The notes: generated by a model from the letters alone, not told the origin. A DNA stretch of 62,324 nucleotides from an uncultured bacterium (GCA_938036315.1 CALHPK010000021.1:1-62324); one strand, 5' to 3'; shown: positions 38,094-46,434, numbered from the stretch's first letter. Made by a program: numbers and translations.

Positions 38094-38273
38094 ATGAGTC
38101 GCATTGTACAGGTCGGATTGGCACAAGTGGGCATCTCTAACTTAAAATATATACAGAGATTCCAAAAAGAATCTGCTCGTAGACTTGTAGATACGCATGT
38201 TGTCCCTCTTACAAAATTGAATATAAGATCTAGTATGCTTAATAAAGGTAGAATGGTAGATAAAAGAATTTAA
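38094..38273 (+). CDS. Doubtful small ORF (59 codons)
   Basis: An open frame in the 355-bp eno/aldehyde-dehydrogenase gap. It starts MSRIVQVGLAQVGISN, or upstream at a GTG at 38037, and overlaps the convergent gene's end by 4 bp. No SD and no recognised family. The opening is faintly like the first strand of carbon-nitrogen hydrolases, so a decayed fragment is possible. The rest of the gap shows nothing else. Confidence 0.25.
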   Translation: MSRIVQVGLAQVGISNLKYIQRFQKESARRLVDTHVVPLTKLNIRSSMLNKGRMVDKRI

Positions 38274-39622
38274 TGATCTATAGAGATGCTTTTTATATTT
38301 ACAAATTCAAGGATTCCATACCTTGAAAGTTCTCTTCCTACTCCTGATTTTTTTACTCCACCAAATGGTAATCTAGGATCACTTCTTAGGATTCTGTTTA
38401 CTGCGATGTTTCCTGCTTCTATGTATTTTGCAATTTCCTTTGCTCTTTGTATATTTTTGGTAAAAATTGTCGCTCCAAGTCCGAAGTCAGATTTATTTGC
38501 TAGTTCTATTGCTTGATCATCTGTTTTGAATACTGAAATTGGCATTATGGGTGCAAATGTTTCTTCCTTAAAAACAGCTGAATTTATGTCTGCATCAACT
38601 ATTATTGTAGGTTGCATAAAGAATCCTATATCACCTATTTTTCTACCTCCGTAGATAAGTTTTCCATTTGATTCTCTTATGATTCTGAAAGCATTTTCAA
38701 GAAGATCTCGGCGAGCAAGAGGTCCCAAATCAACATCATCTAATGGGTTGCCGATTTTTAGTTTTTCAACTTTTGATATGACTCCTTTCAAAAATTTATC
38801 GTATATCCTGTCACTTACAAAAAATCTTTTTGCTGCTATACATACTTGCCCGCAGTTTGTCATTCTTGATTTGATAGCTGTCTCGATTGCCAGGTTCAGA
38901 TCGGCGTCTTCAAAGATTATGAATGGATCTGAACCTCCAAGTTCAAGGACGATGGGTTTTATGTTTTTTCCCGCTAGCTCTCCGACTGATTCTCCGGCTC
39001 TTACACTTCCTGTAAGAGATACTCCGTCTACTATGGGTATGATATGCTTTATATCTTCAACTTTCAAGAAAAGATTCAGGAGAATAGGCATATCGAGGTA
39101 TCTATTAAATATTTTTTCCAGCGTTTTGGCGCATAGGAATGTATTTGGAGAGTGTTTTAGGGCTATCACATTGCCAGCTGCTATTGCTGGCACAGCGCAT
39201 CTTATGACCTGCCAGAATGGGAAGTTCCAGGGCATTATAGCCAAGATAACCCCGAGAGGATCAAACTCTATGTAGCTTTCCTCAGCATCTGTTTTTACAT
39301 ACTCTGGTTTCAGAAATTCCGGTGATTTTTCTGCGAAATACTCGCAGGCAAAGGCGCATTTTTCAACCTCCGCTACCGCCTCTTTAAAAACTTTTCCCAT
39401 CTCCTCTGTGATGAGTTTTGCGTAATCTTTGCAGTTTGATCGTAGATCTTGCCCTATCTTTCTGATTACTTCCACCCTTTCTTCAATAGGAGTTCTTCTC
39501 CATTTCAGAAAGCTTTCTTTAAGTTTTGATATTTTGCTAAGAGCTGATTCAATATTTTCGTAGTTGTGTTCAGCTATTATTTGTTCAGTTGCTGGATTTT
39601 GAGATATTGCTTTATTTTCCAT
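38270..39622 (-). CDS. NAD(P)-dependent aldehyde dehydrogenase (succinate-semialdehyde type)
   Basis: 450 residues from the preferred ATG at 39622. Motifs: PLGVILAIMPWNFPFWQ, VSLTGSVRAGESVGELAGK, LELGGSDPF (general-base Glu) and NCGQVCIAAKRFFV (catalytic Cys), then EETFAPIMP. Closest in pattern to succinate-semialdehyde dehydrogenases of the shorter GabD type; substrate not provable. Two further in-frame ATGs upstream come from a 15-bp duplication (MIYPEMIYPDM). Divergent from the FTR1 gene across a 21-bp tandem repeat. Confidence 0.92.
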   Translation of the reverse strand: MENKAISQNPATEQIIAEHNYENIESALSKISKLKESFLKWRRTPIEERVEVIRKIGQDLRSNCKDYAKLITEEMGKVFKEAVAEVEKCAFACEYFAEKSPEFLKPEYVKTDAEESYIEFDPLGVILAIMPWNFPFWQVIRCAVPAIAAGNVIALKHSPNTFLCAKTLEKIFNRYLDMPILLNLFLKVEDIKHIIPIVDGVSLTGSVRAGESVGELAGKNIKPIVLELGGSDPFIIFEDADLNLAIETAIKSRMTNCGQVCIAAKRFFVSDRIYDKFLKGVISKVEKLKIGNPLDDVDLGPLARRDLLENAFRIIRESNGKLIYGGRKIGDIGFFMQPTIIVDADINSAVFKEETFAPIMPISVFKTDDQAIELANKSDFGLGATIFTKNIQRAKEIAKYIEAGNIAVNRILRSDPRLPFGGVKKSGVGRELSRYGILEFVNIKSISIDH

Positions 39623-39625
39623 ATC

Positions 39626-39655
39626 AGGATATATCATTTCAGGATATATCATTTT
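39626..39655. repeat. 15-bp tandem repeat duplicating the aldehyde dehydrogenase start codon
   Basis: AGGATATATCATTT[C/T] occurs twice head to tail (39626-39640, 39641-39655). Each copy carries an in-frame ATG on the minus strand. Confidence 0.8.
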
Positions 39656-39702
39656 TTATATTTTTTATATTTTAGATAAGATTTGTGTTGTGGGAAATCT
39701 TG

Positions 39703-39744
39703 GCGGGAAAGTTTGGCTTCATTGCGGGAAAGTTTGGCTTCATT
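39703..39744. repeat. 21-bp perfect tandem repeat between divergent genes
   Basis: GCGGGAAAGTTTGGCTTCATT is repeated exactly (39703-39723, 39724-39744). The 21-bp period puts both copies on the same helix face, and it is the most GC-rich part of this gap. It could be an operator for the iron-permease or aldehyde dehydrogenase gene. Confidence 0.8.
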
Positions 39745-39839
39745 TGGAATTAAGTTCTTTGCAATTTGTGTGCGTTACAAAGCCCAAATTTCCTGTTTTT
39801 TGAGCATTTTTATGTTTTGTGATAATACTTTTGTATGGT

Positions 39840-41684
39840 ATGAAAATGAAAATCATTATCAAAATTAAAACACTCGCTTTCTTCATACTCAGTACTCTAC
39901 CCGCTATCTCAGAATCAAGTGAGAATAAAGTGAAGCTCATCTATTCTCTCTCATCTTACATATATTCAAATTACCATACCGCAGTCAAGGATAATAAAGT
40001 GATATCAGAATTAGAATACGATGAAATGATAAGATTTTCTCAAGAAGTGTTTGAGCTAATGAAAACTTTAGAAAAGGGAAAATTTAAAAACTTTGATTCA
40101 GCATTGAAAGCAGCTGAACTTCTACACACAAAAGTGCTAGAGAAAGCAGAAGCAAAAGATGTAGAAGACCTTGCAAAAGAACTAATAAATTTCTCTATCG
40201 TAAATGGTGGATTAACTCTGACTCATCTCCCAGATTTCGCAGAAGGTGAAAAAATATATAAAGCAATGTGTCTGGTATGTCACGGTGAGCGGGGAGAAGG
40301 TGTAATGCAAGAAGGAGAAATGGTAGGTCATACTAATTTGTCGAAAGTCTCGCCAGCTCGTGTGTTTCTGACAACTATGTTCGGGATAGAAGGAACACCT
40401 ATGAGGAGCTTTGACCTCCAAGATAAGCAAAGGTGGTCGCTTTCCTTTTACGTATCTGCTCTGAAGTATCTTAAAGAACATAAAGCAGAGCAGAAAGACA
40501 GCGAGACAAAAGCCAATGTGAAAATACAACAAATTCTTGACTCCATCCATATGAATAACGATGAACTTGAAAAAACTTACAGTGAGGATTTAGCTCAACA
40601 AATAAGAGAGTCTATTTTCAACATTGGACACGTTGAATTCCTTAAAAAGGCACTTGAAGAATCTTTTGAACTTGTGAAAAACTCAGAATTTGAAAAAGCG
40701 AGAGCTCTCCTTTCATCAGCATATATGATTTTTGAGGAGGTAGAACCTACCTTGAAAATAAGAAATGCTTCAGATGTAACCTTCGTAGAAATAGGAATAC
40801 AGAAAATACTTCAGGAAATATCTAAACTAGAAGGTGCAATAGACCACAAGAATATTGGTGAGATTCAAAATATTACAGAGGTTGTTCTGAAAAGATTAGA
40901 TAAACTGGAGTCTTCGGCAGGTAAGTACGGAAAAGATCTTTCTGCATTCATTGTTGTTTTCAGGGAGGGGGTTGAGGCAATTCTAATAATAGCTGCAATT
41001 TTGGGTGTCGTATCTGCAGTAAAGATCTCTCCGATTCCGGTCTATTCTGGGGGGGTTTTTGGTGTGGTGCTCGGGGTGGCCCTGTGGGAGCTGACAGGTA
41101 AGATAATGAAAATTAATCAGGAGGTTATGGAGGGCGTGGTCACTTTGCTTGCAGTTTTGGTTATAATATGGGTCAGTTTCTGGGTTCTGGAAAAGGTCAG
41201 AGTAGGGAGACTGGAGGCATTTATGAAGAAGGTCAGAACCGCAGCTTATGGAAAGAATTATGTTTGGTTGTTTTTAGTTTCGTTTTTAGCAACATCCAGA
41301 GAAGCTGGAGAGACGGTTCTATTTTTGAGAGCAATAGGAGGTGGAGAAGTAGGAATCGTGTTGGGCTTTTTTTCCTTGATATTTGTTGCTGTTGTGGTGT
41401 ATTTTGCTAAACTTAAATTGCCTCTTAGATCATTCTTTTTGGGAACAAACATTCTTTTAAATGTCTTGGCAGTTGTTCTGATAGGTAAAGCTATAGAGGA
41501 GTTTCAGGAGGCTGGAATTATACCTATAACTTTTGTTGGCTTACCATTCCTTGGTGTATACACTACGCTACAGAAGTTTTTGCCACAGCTTACTTTGTTT
41601 CTTTTATTGTTCGGTGCTACTGCGGTAGGAGTTTTACATAACCTGAAAGCATCAAAAATGAGCTTAGAATCTAAACCTATCTAA
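39840..41684 (+). CDS. Cytochrome c-FTR1 family iron permease
   Basis: 614 residues. Signal peptide (IIIKIKTLAFFILSTLPAISES), then a helical periplasmic region and a c-type heme site CLVCHGERGEG (about residues 144-154). A coiled-coil stretch leads to a seven-helix FTR1 permease. The iron-handling motifs REGVE (helix 1) and REAGE (helix 4) are both present. The fused cytochrome may oxidise or reduce iron during import. The extended -10 TGTGATAAT lies just upstream (39819-39827). ATG 39835 opens a 2-codon frame overlapping the chosen start; ATG 39846 is an alternative. Confidence 0.9.
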   Translation: MKMKIIIKIKTLAFFILSTLPAISESSENKVKLIYSLSSYIYSNYHTAVKDNKVISELEYDEMIRFSQEVFELMKTLEKGKFKNFDSALKAAELLHTKVLEKAEAKDVEDLAKELINFSIVNGGLTLTHLPDFAEGEKIYKAMCLVCHGERGEGVMQEGEMVGHTNLSKVSPARVFLTTMFGIEGTPMRSFDLQDKQRWSLSFYVSALKYLKEHKAEQKDSETKANVKIQQILDSIHMNNDELEKTYSEDLAQQIRESIFNIGHVEFLKKALEESFELVKNSEFEKARALLSSAYMIFEEVEPTLKIRNASDVTFVEIGIQKILQEISKLEGAIDHKNIGEIQNITEVVLKRLDKLESSAGKYGKDLSAFIVVFREGVEAILIIAAILGVVSAVKISPIPVYSGGVFGVVLGVALWELTGKIMKINQEVMEGVVTLLAVLVIIWVSFWVLEKVRVGRLEAFMKKVRTAAYGKNYVWLFLVSFLATSREAGETVLFLRAIGGGEVGIVLGFFSLIFVAVVVYFAKLKLPLRSFFLGTNILLNVLAVVLIGKAIEEFQEAGIIPITFVGLPFLGVYTTLQKFLPQLTLFLLLFGATAVGVLHNLKASKMSLESKPI

Positions 41685-41730
41685 TTCAAACGTGGATTTT
41701 TTCAAGATGTGGAAATGATCTTAGAGGGGT

Positions 41731-41764
41731 CCGAGCTAAAAATCCCTCCGAGTTAAAAATCCAT
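41731..41764. repeat. 17-bp tandem repeat after the FTR1 gene
   Basis: CCGAGCTAAAAATCCCT and CCGAGTTAAAAATCCAT lie head to tail (15/17 identical). Confidence 0.75.
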
Positions 41765-41792
41765 TCTGGAATCGCTTGCTTATAGTGACTGT

Positions 41793-41816
41793 TATTTTAT
41801 CTTGTATTTTATCTTG
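41793..41816. repeat. 12-bp perfect tandem repeat upstream of gap
   Basis: TATTTTATCTTG is present twice exactly (41793-41804, 41805-41816). Confidence 0.8.
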
Positions 41817-41845
41817 AAATTTCCAATTATAAATCTATGAAGTAC

Positions 41846-41851
41846 TATTTT
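41846..41851 (+). promoter_or_regulatory. -10 box TATTTT abutting the gap start
   Basis: TATTTT is at -13 to -8 relative to the ATG at 41859, with no SD. Confidence 0.35.
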
Positions 41852-41858
41852 CTTTATT

Positions 41859-42854
41859 ATGAAGGTTGCGATAAATGGTTTTGGTAGGATTGGCAGGCTT
41901 ATTTTCAGGATAGGGTTTGATGCAGGTCTTGATATAGTTGCAGTCAATGACGTGGTTCCAACTGAAGTTTGTGCACATCTACTAAAGTACGATTCTGTAT
42001 TTGGAAGATACAGAAGGAAGGTTGAAGCCAAAAGTGGAGTGATGTTTGTTGATGGTAAGGAAGTTAAAGTTTTCTCCGAAAGTGACCCTGAGAAACTTCC
42101 GTGGAAAGATTTGGGTGTTGATATAGTTATTGAAGCTAGTGGTAAGTTTACCGAAAGAGATAAAGCAGAAAAGCATCTGAAAGCTGGGGCAGGAAAGGTA
42201 GTAATTACAGCTCCAGCGAAAAATCCAGATGTAACTATTGTGCTCGGAGCTAATGAAGATAAGTATAAATCTGATTACAGAATAATATCCAATGCATCCT
42301 GTACCACTAATTGTTTTGCTATGCTTGTCAAAGTTTTGCATGAAAGGTTTAAAATAGCTAAAGGTGAGTTGACCACTATTCATTCGTACACAAATGATCA
42401 GAGGGTACTGGATGCACCTCACAAAGATCTTCGGCGTGCCAGATCTGCAGCTACTAACATAATTCCTACTTCAACAGGTGCAGCAAAAGCCATATATGAT
42501 ATATTCCCGGATTTACGAGGAAAACTTACAGCTTTAGCAATAAGAGTTCCAACTCCCAATGTTTCTGCTTGTGATTTTACCTGCCTTGTTGAGAGATCCA
42601 TCTCAAAAGAAGATGTGAATCTTGCATTCAAGGAATACTCAGAAACAAAGCTCAAAAGATACTTAGTTTATACAGAAGATGATATTGTATCTTCGGATAT
42701 TATTGGAGAGCCAGCTTCATGTGTTTTCGATGCAAAACTCACCGACGTTGTAGATGGGAATTTGGTCAAGGTCGTAGGATGGTACGACAACGAATATGGT
42801 TACTCATGTCGTGTTGTGGATTTTGTCAAATACATCGCAGAAGTAGGAAAATAG
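41859..42854 (+). CDS. gap: Type I glyceraldehyde-3-phosphate dehydrogenase
   Basis: Glycolytic NAD(P)-dependent enzyme, 331 residues. N-terminal AINGFGRIGRLIFR Rossmann motif. The catalytic Cys is in SNASCTTNC and the partner His in TTIHSYTNDQRVLD. RRARSAATNIIPTSTGAAKA and WYDNEYGYSCRVVD complete the family pattern. Monocistronic. With eno and tpiA it shows lower glycolysis or gluconeogenesis. Confidence 0.98.
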   Translation: MKVAINGFGRIGRLIFRIGFDAGLDIVAVNDVVPTEVCAHLLKYDSVFGRYRRKVEAKSGVMFVDGKEVKVFSESDPEKLPWKDLGVDIVIEASGKFTERDKAEKHLKAGAGKVVITAPAKNPDVTIVLGANEDKYKSDYRIISNASCTTNCFAMLVKVLHERFKIAKGELTTIHSYTNDQRVLDAPHKDLRRARSAATNIIPTSTGAAKAIYDIFPDLRGKLTALAIRVPTPNVSACDFTCLVERSISKEDVNLAFKEYSETKLKRYLVYTEDDIVSSDIIGEPASCVFDAKLTDVVDGNLVKVVGWYDNEYGYSCRVVDFVKYIAEVGK

Positions 42855-42860
42855 GTAATA

Positions 42861-42884
42861 CGTGTCCTGCAACGTGCCCTGCAA
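42861..42884. repeat. 12-bp tandem repeat after gap
   Basis: CGTGTCCTGCAA and CGTGCCCTGCAA are adjacent. CAATAT...ATATTG (42882-42899) then forms a small inverted repeat. Confidence 0.7.
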
Positions 42885-42970
42885 TATGATGCGATATTGC
42901 TCTTGGGAGGAAAATTCATAGTAGCGGTTACATAGAGTTTGTATAGAACTACTTCAGGTAAAAATTTCCT

Positions 42971-42979
42971 ATGGCATAG
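42971..42979 (+). promoter_or_regulatory. 2-codon mini-ORF (ATG-GCA-TAG) before flgC
   Basis: It lies 17 nt before the flgC ATG. Flank and mini-ORF are nearly identical to those before the reductase gene at 17229. Confidence 0.35.
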
Positions 42980-42996
42980 ATTTTGCTATCACTTGT

Positions 42997-43530
42997 ATGA
43001 GAGCTTTTCTGAAAGCTCTGGAAATTTCTTCATCTGCTCTGACCGCACAGCGAATAAGAATAAACACGATAGCGTCGAACCTTGCAAATATACATACTAC
43101 AAGAACTGAGGAAGGTGGACCGTATGTAAGAAAAGAAGTTATCTTCAAAGCAAAGCCGGTTCAAGAGGAATTTTGGGTTGAAAAGAATATATTCCTAAGA
43201 CCAGTAGTTTTTCATTTGCTTTACCTTCCAGATTTCATAAGAGAAAGAATAAAAGATAGGCTACTCCCTACTAAAATTCCGGTGGATTCAACGTTGGCTC
43301 AAGTTGAGGTTGAAGGAATTGTCGAGGATCCAAGACCTCCAATCTTGAAATACGAGCCAGGGCATCCGGATGCAGATCAGTACGGTTATGTGGCATACCC
43401 TAATGTAAATCCAGTTGAAGAGATGGTAAACCTTATATCTGCTCAGCGCGCTTTTGAAGCCAATGTTGCGGCTATAAACGCAACCCGGCAGATTTCAGAT
43501 TTTGCACTAAATATAGGACGAAGAACTTAA
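42997..43530 (+). CDS. flgC: Flagellar basal-body rod protein FlgC
   Basis: Proximal rod component, 177 residues. The N-terminal ALEISSSALTAQRIRINTIASNLANIHTT is the flagellar rod/hook signature. The C-terminal YVAYPNVNPVEEMVNLISAQRAFEANVAAIN is the FlgC-specific end. A variable insert of about 35 residues (about 60-95) lengthens it slightly. No flgB or fliE lies beside it in this window, so flagellar genes are scattered or flgC is orphaned. A small unknown gene follows 17 nt later. Confidence 0.95.
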   Translation: MRAFLKALEISSSALTAQRIRINTIASNLANIHTTRTEEGGPYVRKEVIFKAKPVQEEFWVEKNIFLRPVVFHLLYLPDFIRERIKDRLLPTKIPVDSTLAQVEVEGIVEDPRPPILKYEPGHPDADQYGYVAYPNVNPVEEMVNLISAQRAFEANVAAINATRQISDFALNIGRRT

Positions 43531-43547
43531 ATTTAAATTAAATAAAA

Positions 43548-43760
43548 ATGGAAGTAAAAAAAATAGAGGAGTTAAATGAGATAATCAATTCAGTCTCAAG
43601 AAAGCTTAGCGAAGTACCTCAGGAGGACTTTTCAAAATTTTTGGATGATGCCGTACAGAAATATGAATCTGAAAATTCTGCAAAAACAATTATAAAACCT
43701 TTTGTTGATGGAATACAGCTGAGAAATATAATCTTTGAAACCGAGGATCAGGGGAAGTAG
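43548..43760 (+). CDS. Small acidic protein downstream of flgC, unknown
   Basis: 70 residues, helical, no signal peptide (starts MEVKKIEELNEIINSVSRKL). It occupies the place fliE often holds after flgC, but FliE's conserved C-terminal motif is not recognisable, so I do not call it FliE. Probably co-transcribed with flgC; its 3' end converges with the radical SAM gene. Confidence 0.55.
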   Translation: MEVKKIEELNEIINSVSRKLSEVPQEDFSKFLDDAVQKYESENSAKTIIKPFVDGIQLRNIIFETEDQGK

Positions 43761-43776
43761 GAAAAGGGCAAGGTAG

Positions 43777-44934
43777 TTATTCAGGAGAATAGAGGCAGGC
43801 CGGATCTTCTTCAAATAGATCTTGGTATTTAGCATACGCTCGTGCCCTTGAACCACCACATATATCCTTAAATTCGCATATACCACATCTCCCCTTAAAT
43901 CTTGCACCTCTTATGTCCCTCAGTATCCCATTATTGCGGTATATATCAACAATACTTTCTTCTCTTATATCACCTACCTTAAAAGGAAGAAACCCGCTTG
44001 GATAAACCTCCCCATTGTATGACACAAAAATTATACCCTTCCCATCCCGAGTTCCAAATGTTTGGGATTTCGGTTGAAACATAGGATCTCCTACAAGTCT
44101 TTTTAAGTTTTCTTTCAACTCTGTATAAAGCTTCCCGGGCTTGTACTTTTTGGGGATAAGTTCATTCTTTCTCCATATTACAATTCTTCTGAAAAAAGGT
44201 GCTTCTACCGTTCTTACTATAAATCCATAGTGTGATGCGTCGTATAAAAAATGCGATACATTTTCGTATTCAGGTGGAGTTATTTCTTCAGCTTTTGTGC
44301 CTCTTCCAGTTTTTATAAGGAAGAATACCTCCCATATTTTCACCTCGTAATCCTTGATTATTTTTACAATAGCAGGTAATTCTGTTACATTATATCTCAT
44401 TACTGTTGTGTTTATCTGAACTTTTATACCTTCTTTTACCAGATCTGATATAGCTTTCAAAGTTTGTTCAAAGTGCCCTTCTATTCCTCTTATACTATCG
44501 TGAACTTTTTGTGTTCCACCATCAAGGCTTATAGATATTGTCTTGATCCCTAATCCTTTTATTGTTGTTATAGCTTCCTTATTAAGAAGTGGGGTTACAG
44601 ATGGTGATAGACTTACTGTGATCCCGGATTTGGTGGCGTATTCAATAAGATCGTAAATATCTTTTCTTGTAAGTGGGTTCCCACCTGTTAGTATTAAGAT
44701 AGGAAGAGGATTGCCAAATTCCCTTAAGTTGTCTATAAGGCTTTTTGCTTCGGAGGTAGTAAGTTCTCCGGGAAGGGGGCTAAGTATTGCTTCCGCCCTA
44801 CAATGGATGCACTTGAGCTCACAAGCTCTCGTTACTTCCCAAAATACAAGTATCGGGTTTTTATCAAGATCAATTTTGTATTCAGTAGATTTATTCTCAG
44901 TAGATTTATTGATATCTCCACCGAGTCCTTCCAT
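43777..44934 (-). CDS. Radical SAM/SPASM domain protein (TIGR04053-like)
   Basis: 385 residues. The radical SAM CxxxCxxC site is CELKCIHC (about residues 38-45), with LTGGNPLTRKDI following. The C-terminal SPASM-like region has CGICEFKDICGGSRARAYA plus a late Cys (DPACLY), for an auxiliary Fe-S cluster. Resembles the TIGR04053 group related to the heme-pathway AhbC/AhbD enzymes. Substrate unknown and no peptide precursor is obvious nearby. The N-terminus contains a 15-bp duplication (NKSTENKSTE). Confidence 0.88.
   Translation of the reverse strand: MEGLGGDINKSTENKSTEYKIDLDKNPILVFWEVTRACELKCIHCRAEAILSPLPGELTTSEAKSLIDNLREFGNPLPILILTGGNPLTRKDIYDLIEYATKSGITVSLSPSVTPLLNKEAITTIKGLGIKTISISLDGGTQKVHDSIRGIEGHFEQTLKAISDLVKEGIKVQINTTVMRYNVTELPAIVKIIKDYEVKIWEVFFLIKTGRGTKAEEITPPEYENVSHFLYDASHYGFIVRTVEAPFFRRIVIWRKNELIPKKYKPGKLYTELKENLKRLVGDPMFQPKSQTFGTRDGKGIIFVSYNGEVYPSGFLPFKVGDIREESIVDIYRNNGILRDIRGARFKGRCGICEFKDICGGSRARAYAKYQDLFEEDPACLYSPE
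44882..44911. repeat. In-frame 15-bp tandem repeat at the radical SAM N-terminus
   Basis: TCAGTAGATTTATT[C/G] occurs twice and encodes the repeated NKSTE of the protein. Confidence 0.75.
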
Positions 44935-45136
44935 ACCTTCCCACCCCCAACTTCTTTTATTATATGCGATTGTAGTAAGATTTATTTAAATATTTTGATT
45001 TACTAATTTCAATGCAAATGTAAAGGAATGATGAACCGGAGATTTTAAACATTCAACTCAAATGCGCAAACAGAATATGCCCAAGTCAGAACATTCTCAA
45101 GACTTTAGCCTGTGAAACTTGATCTTTTTGTATATG

Positions 45137-45142
45137 TAAAAT
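45137..45142 (+). promoter_or_regulatory. -10 box TAAAAT abutting the recombinase start
   Basis: TAAAAT lies at -12 to -7 of the ATG at 45149 with no SD, the leaderless spacing. Confidence 0.45.
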
Positions 45143-45148
45143 TATATT

Positions 45149-46003
45149 ATGGAGATTTTTGATGATTTTATAAAATATCTTGAATCCCAAAACTTTTCGC
45201 CAAACACTATAAAAGCATATAAAAGAGATATCAAGGATTTTCTGAAATTTTTGGACAAGATTCATAAAAAGGTCGAAGATGTGATACCTGAGGATATTGA
45301 GAATTTTGTGAAGCTAATTTTGAAAGAAGGAAAAGAGGATAGTACGATTGAGAGAAAGCTTGCATCTCTGAAGTCATTTTTTCGTTTTGCCGAGGACAAA
45401 AGATATATCAAGATGAATCCAGCTGAGCTCGTTCCTTTCAGGAAAAGAAAAAAGAGACTGCCAGATTCTCTCACTGAAGAAGAGATGAGCGAGATTCTTA
45501 AAGTTGAGAAAGAAAGAGATAAAACTATACTTTATGTTTTTTACGGATGTGGATTGAGAATTTCTGAGCTTGCTAATCTGAAGCTTTCTGATATCGATTC
45601 AGGCTTTGAATTTATAAGGGTTAGGGGCAAGGGGGGAAAATGGAGAGTTGTCCCGATTCCATCACAGACGAAAGTTCAGCTTCAAAGATATGTAAAAGAA
45701 AGACTGAAAAATCACAGTACAGTGTCAGAGTATGTTTTTCTCAATAGATTCGGGGGAAGGCTTTCGGAAAGATATATAAGAGAACTTGTGAGAAGATATG
45801 GAGCTATTAAAACTGGAAAAAGAGTTTGGCCTCACCTTCTACGACACACGTATGCCCAGCATCTTCTAAAGAACGGACTGGACATAAGAATAATTCAAGA
45901 ACTTATGGGGCACTCATCAATAAATACAACACAAAAATATCTCAACGCTGAACTAGAGCATATTCTAGATGTGTACAGAAGATCACATCCTAGAGCTAAA
46001 TAA
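45149..46003 (+). CDS. Tyrosine recombinase XerC/XerD family
   Basis: 284 residues, full length for Xer. N-terminal SAM-like core-binding domain (FIKYLESQNFSPNTIKAYKRDI), then the catalytic domain. The first Arg is in YGCGLRISELANL, HLLRHTYAQHLL holds His and the second Arg, GHSSINTTQKYLN holds the last His and the nucleophile Tyr, and a Lys lies in RVRGKGGKWR. Probably the chromosome-dimer resolvase. No accessory element boundaries are visible, although a tRNA-Arg lies 1.3 kb downstream. Confidence 0.93.
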   Translation: MEIFDDFIKYLESQNFSPNTIKAYKRDIKDFLKFLDKIHKKVEDVIPEDIENFVKLILKEGKEDSTIERKLASLKSFFRFAEDKRYIKMNPAELVPFRKRKKRLPDSLTEEEMSEILKVEKERDKTILYVFYGCGLRISELANLKLSDIDSGFEFIRVRGKGGKWRVVPIPSQTKVQLQRYVKERLKNHSTVSEYVFLNRFGGRLSERYIRELVRRYGAIKTGKRVWPHLLRHTYAQHLLKNGLDIRIIQELMGHSSINTTQKYLNAELEHILDVYRRSHPRAK

Positions 46004-46091
46004 AATTGAATCGTACCTGAAAGATACACTAATTAGATCAAGCCTGAAAGTGTATAGATGCAATATGAAGAAATAACATATCATTAAAAAA

Positions 46092-46367
46092 TTATCTTAA
46101 GAAATCTTCTTCTATCGTTTTTATTATTTCTTTTGAGAAGTTTTGGGAAGTTGTGATATCTGATCGAATTCTTGCCTGCTGAGATTTTGTAAGTATGAAC
46201 ATCGCCTGTGGCTTTAAGACTCTCTGCTTTATAACTAATTCTCTAACTTTAATTTCTCTCTTCGGTTGTTTTTTAGATGCTTGCTGCGAGTAAGCGTAAG
46301 TGGTCCAGAATGCTGACACAAAGAAGCAGAAAATAAAAAGTATAAATCTTTTCAATAACTTTGGCAT
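46092..46367 (-). CDS. Small exported protein, unknown
   Basis: 91 residues with a clear signal peptide (KRFILFIFCFFVSAFWTTYA, cleavage near YS-QQ) followed by a basic mature part (KREIKVRELVIKQRVLKPQA). No family recognised. TAAATT is at -12 to -7 of the ATG with no SD. Convergent with the recombinase. Confidence 0.6.
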   Translation of the reverse strand: MPKLLKRFILFIFCFFVSAFWTTYAYSQQASKKQPKREIKVRELVIKQRVLKPQAMFILTKSQQARIRSDITTSQNFSKEIIKTIEEDFLR

Positions 46368-46373
46368 AGCACT

Positions 46374-46379
46374 AATTTA
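46374..46379 (-). promoter_or_regulatory. -10 box TAAATT abutting the small exported-protein start
   Basis: Minus-strand TAAATT ends 6 nt before the ATG at 46367. Confidence 0.4.
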
Positions 46380-46405
46380 ACAAACAGATGTATTTCTGAT
46401 TATAT

Positions 46406-46434
46406 TATAATCATATCGGATGAAATTTGGATAG
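46406..46434 (+). promoter_or_regulatory. Promoter with 4-codon mini-ORF before the RHH gene
   Basis: TATAAT at 46406-46411 lies at -14 to -9 of ATG 46420, which reads MKFG-stop (46420-46434). The main ATG follows after one codon (46438). Confidence 0.4.

Noticed and set aside
43548-43760. Calling the gene after flgC fliE
   Set aside because: Position fits, but the conserved FliE C-terminal motif is not visible, so the name is not supported.
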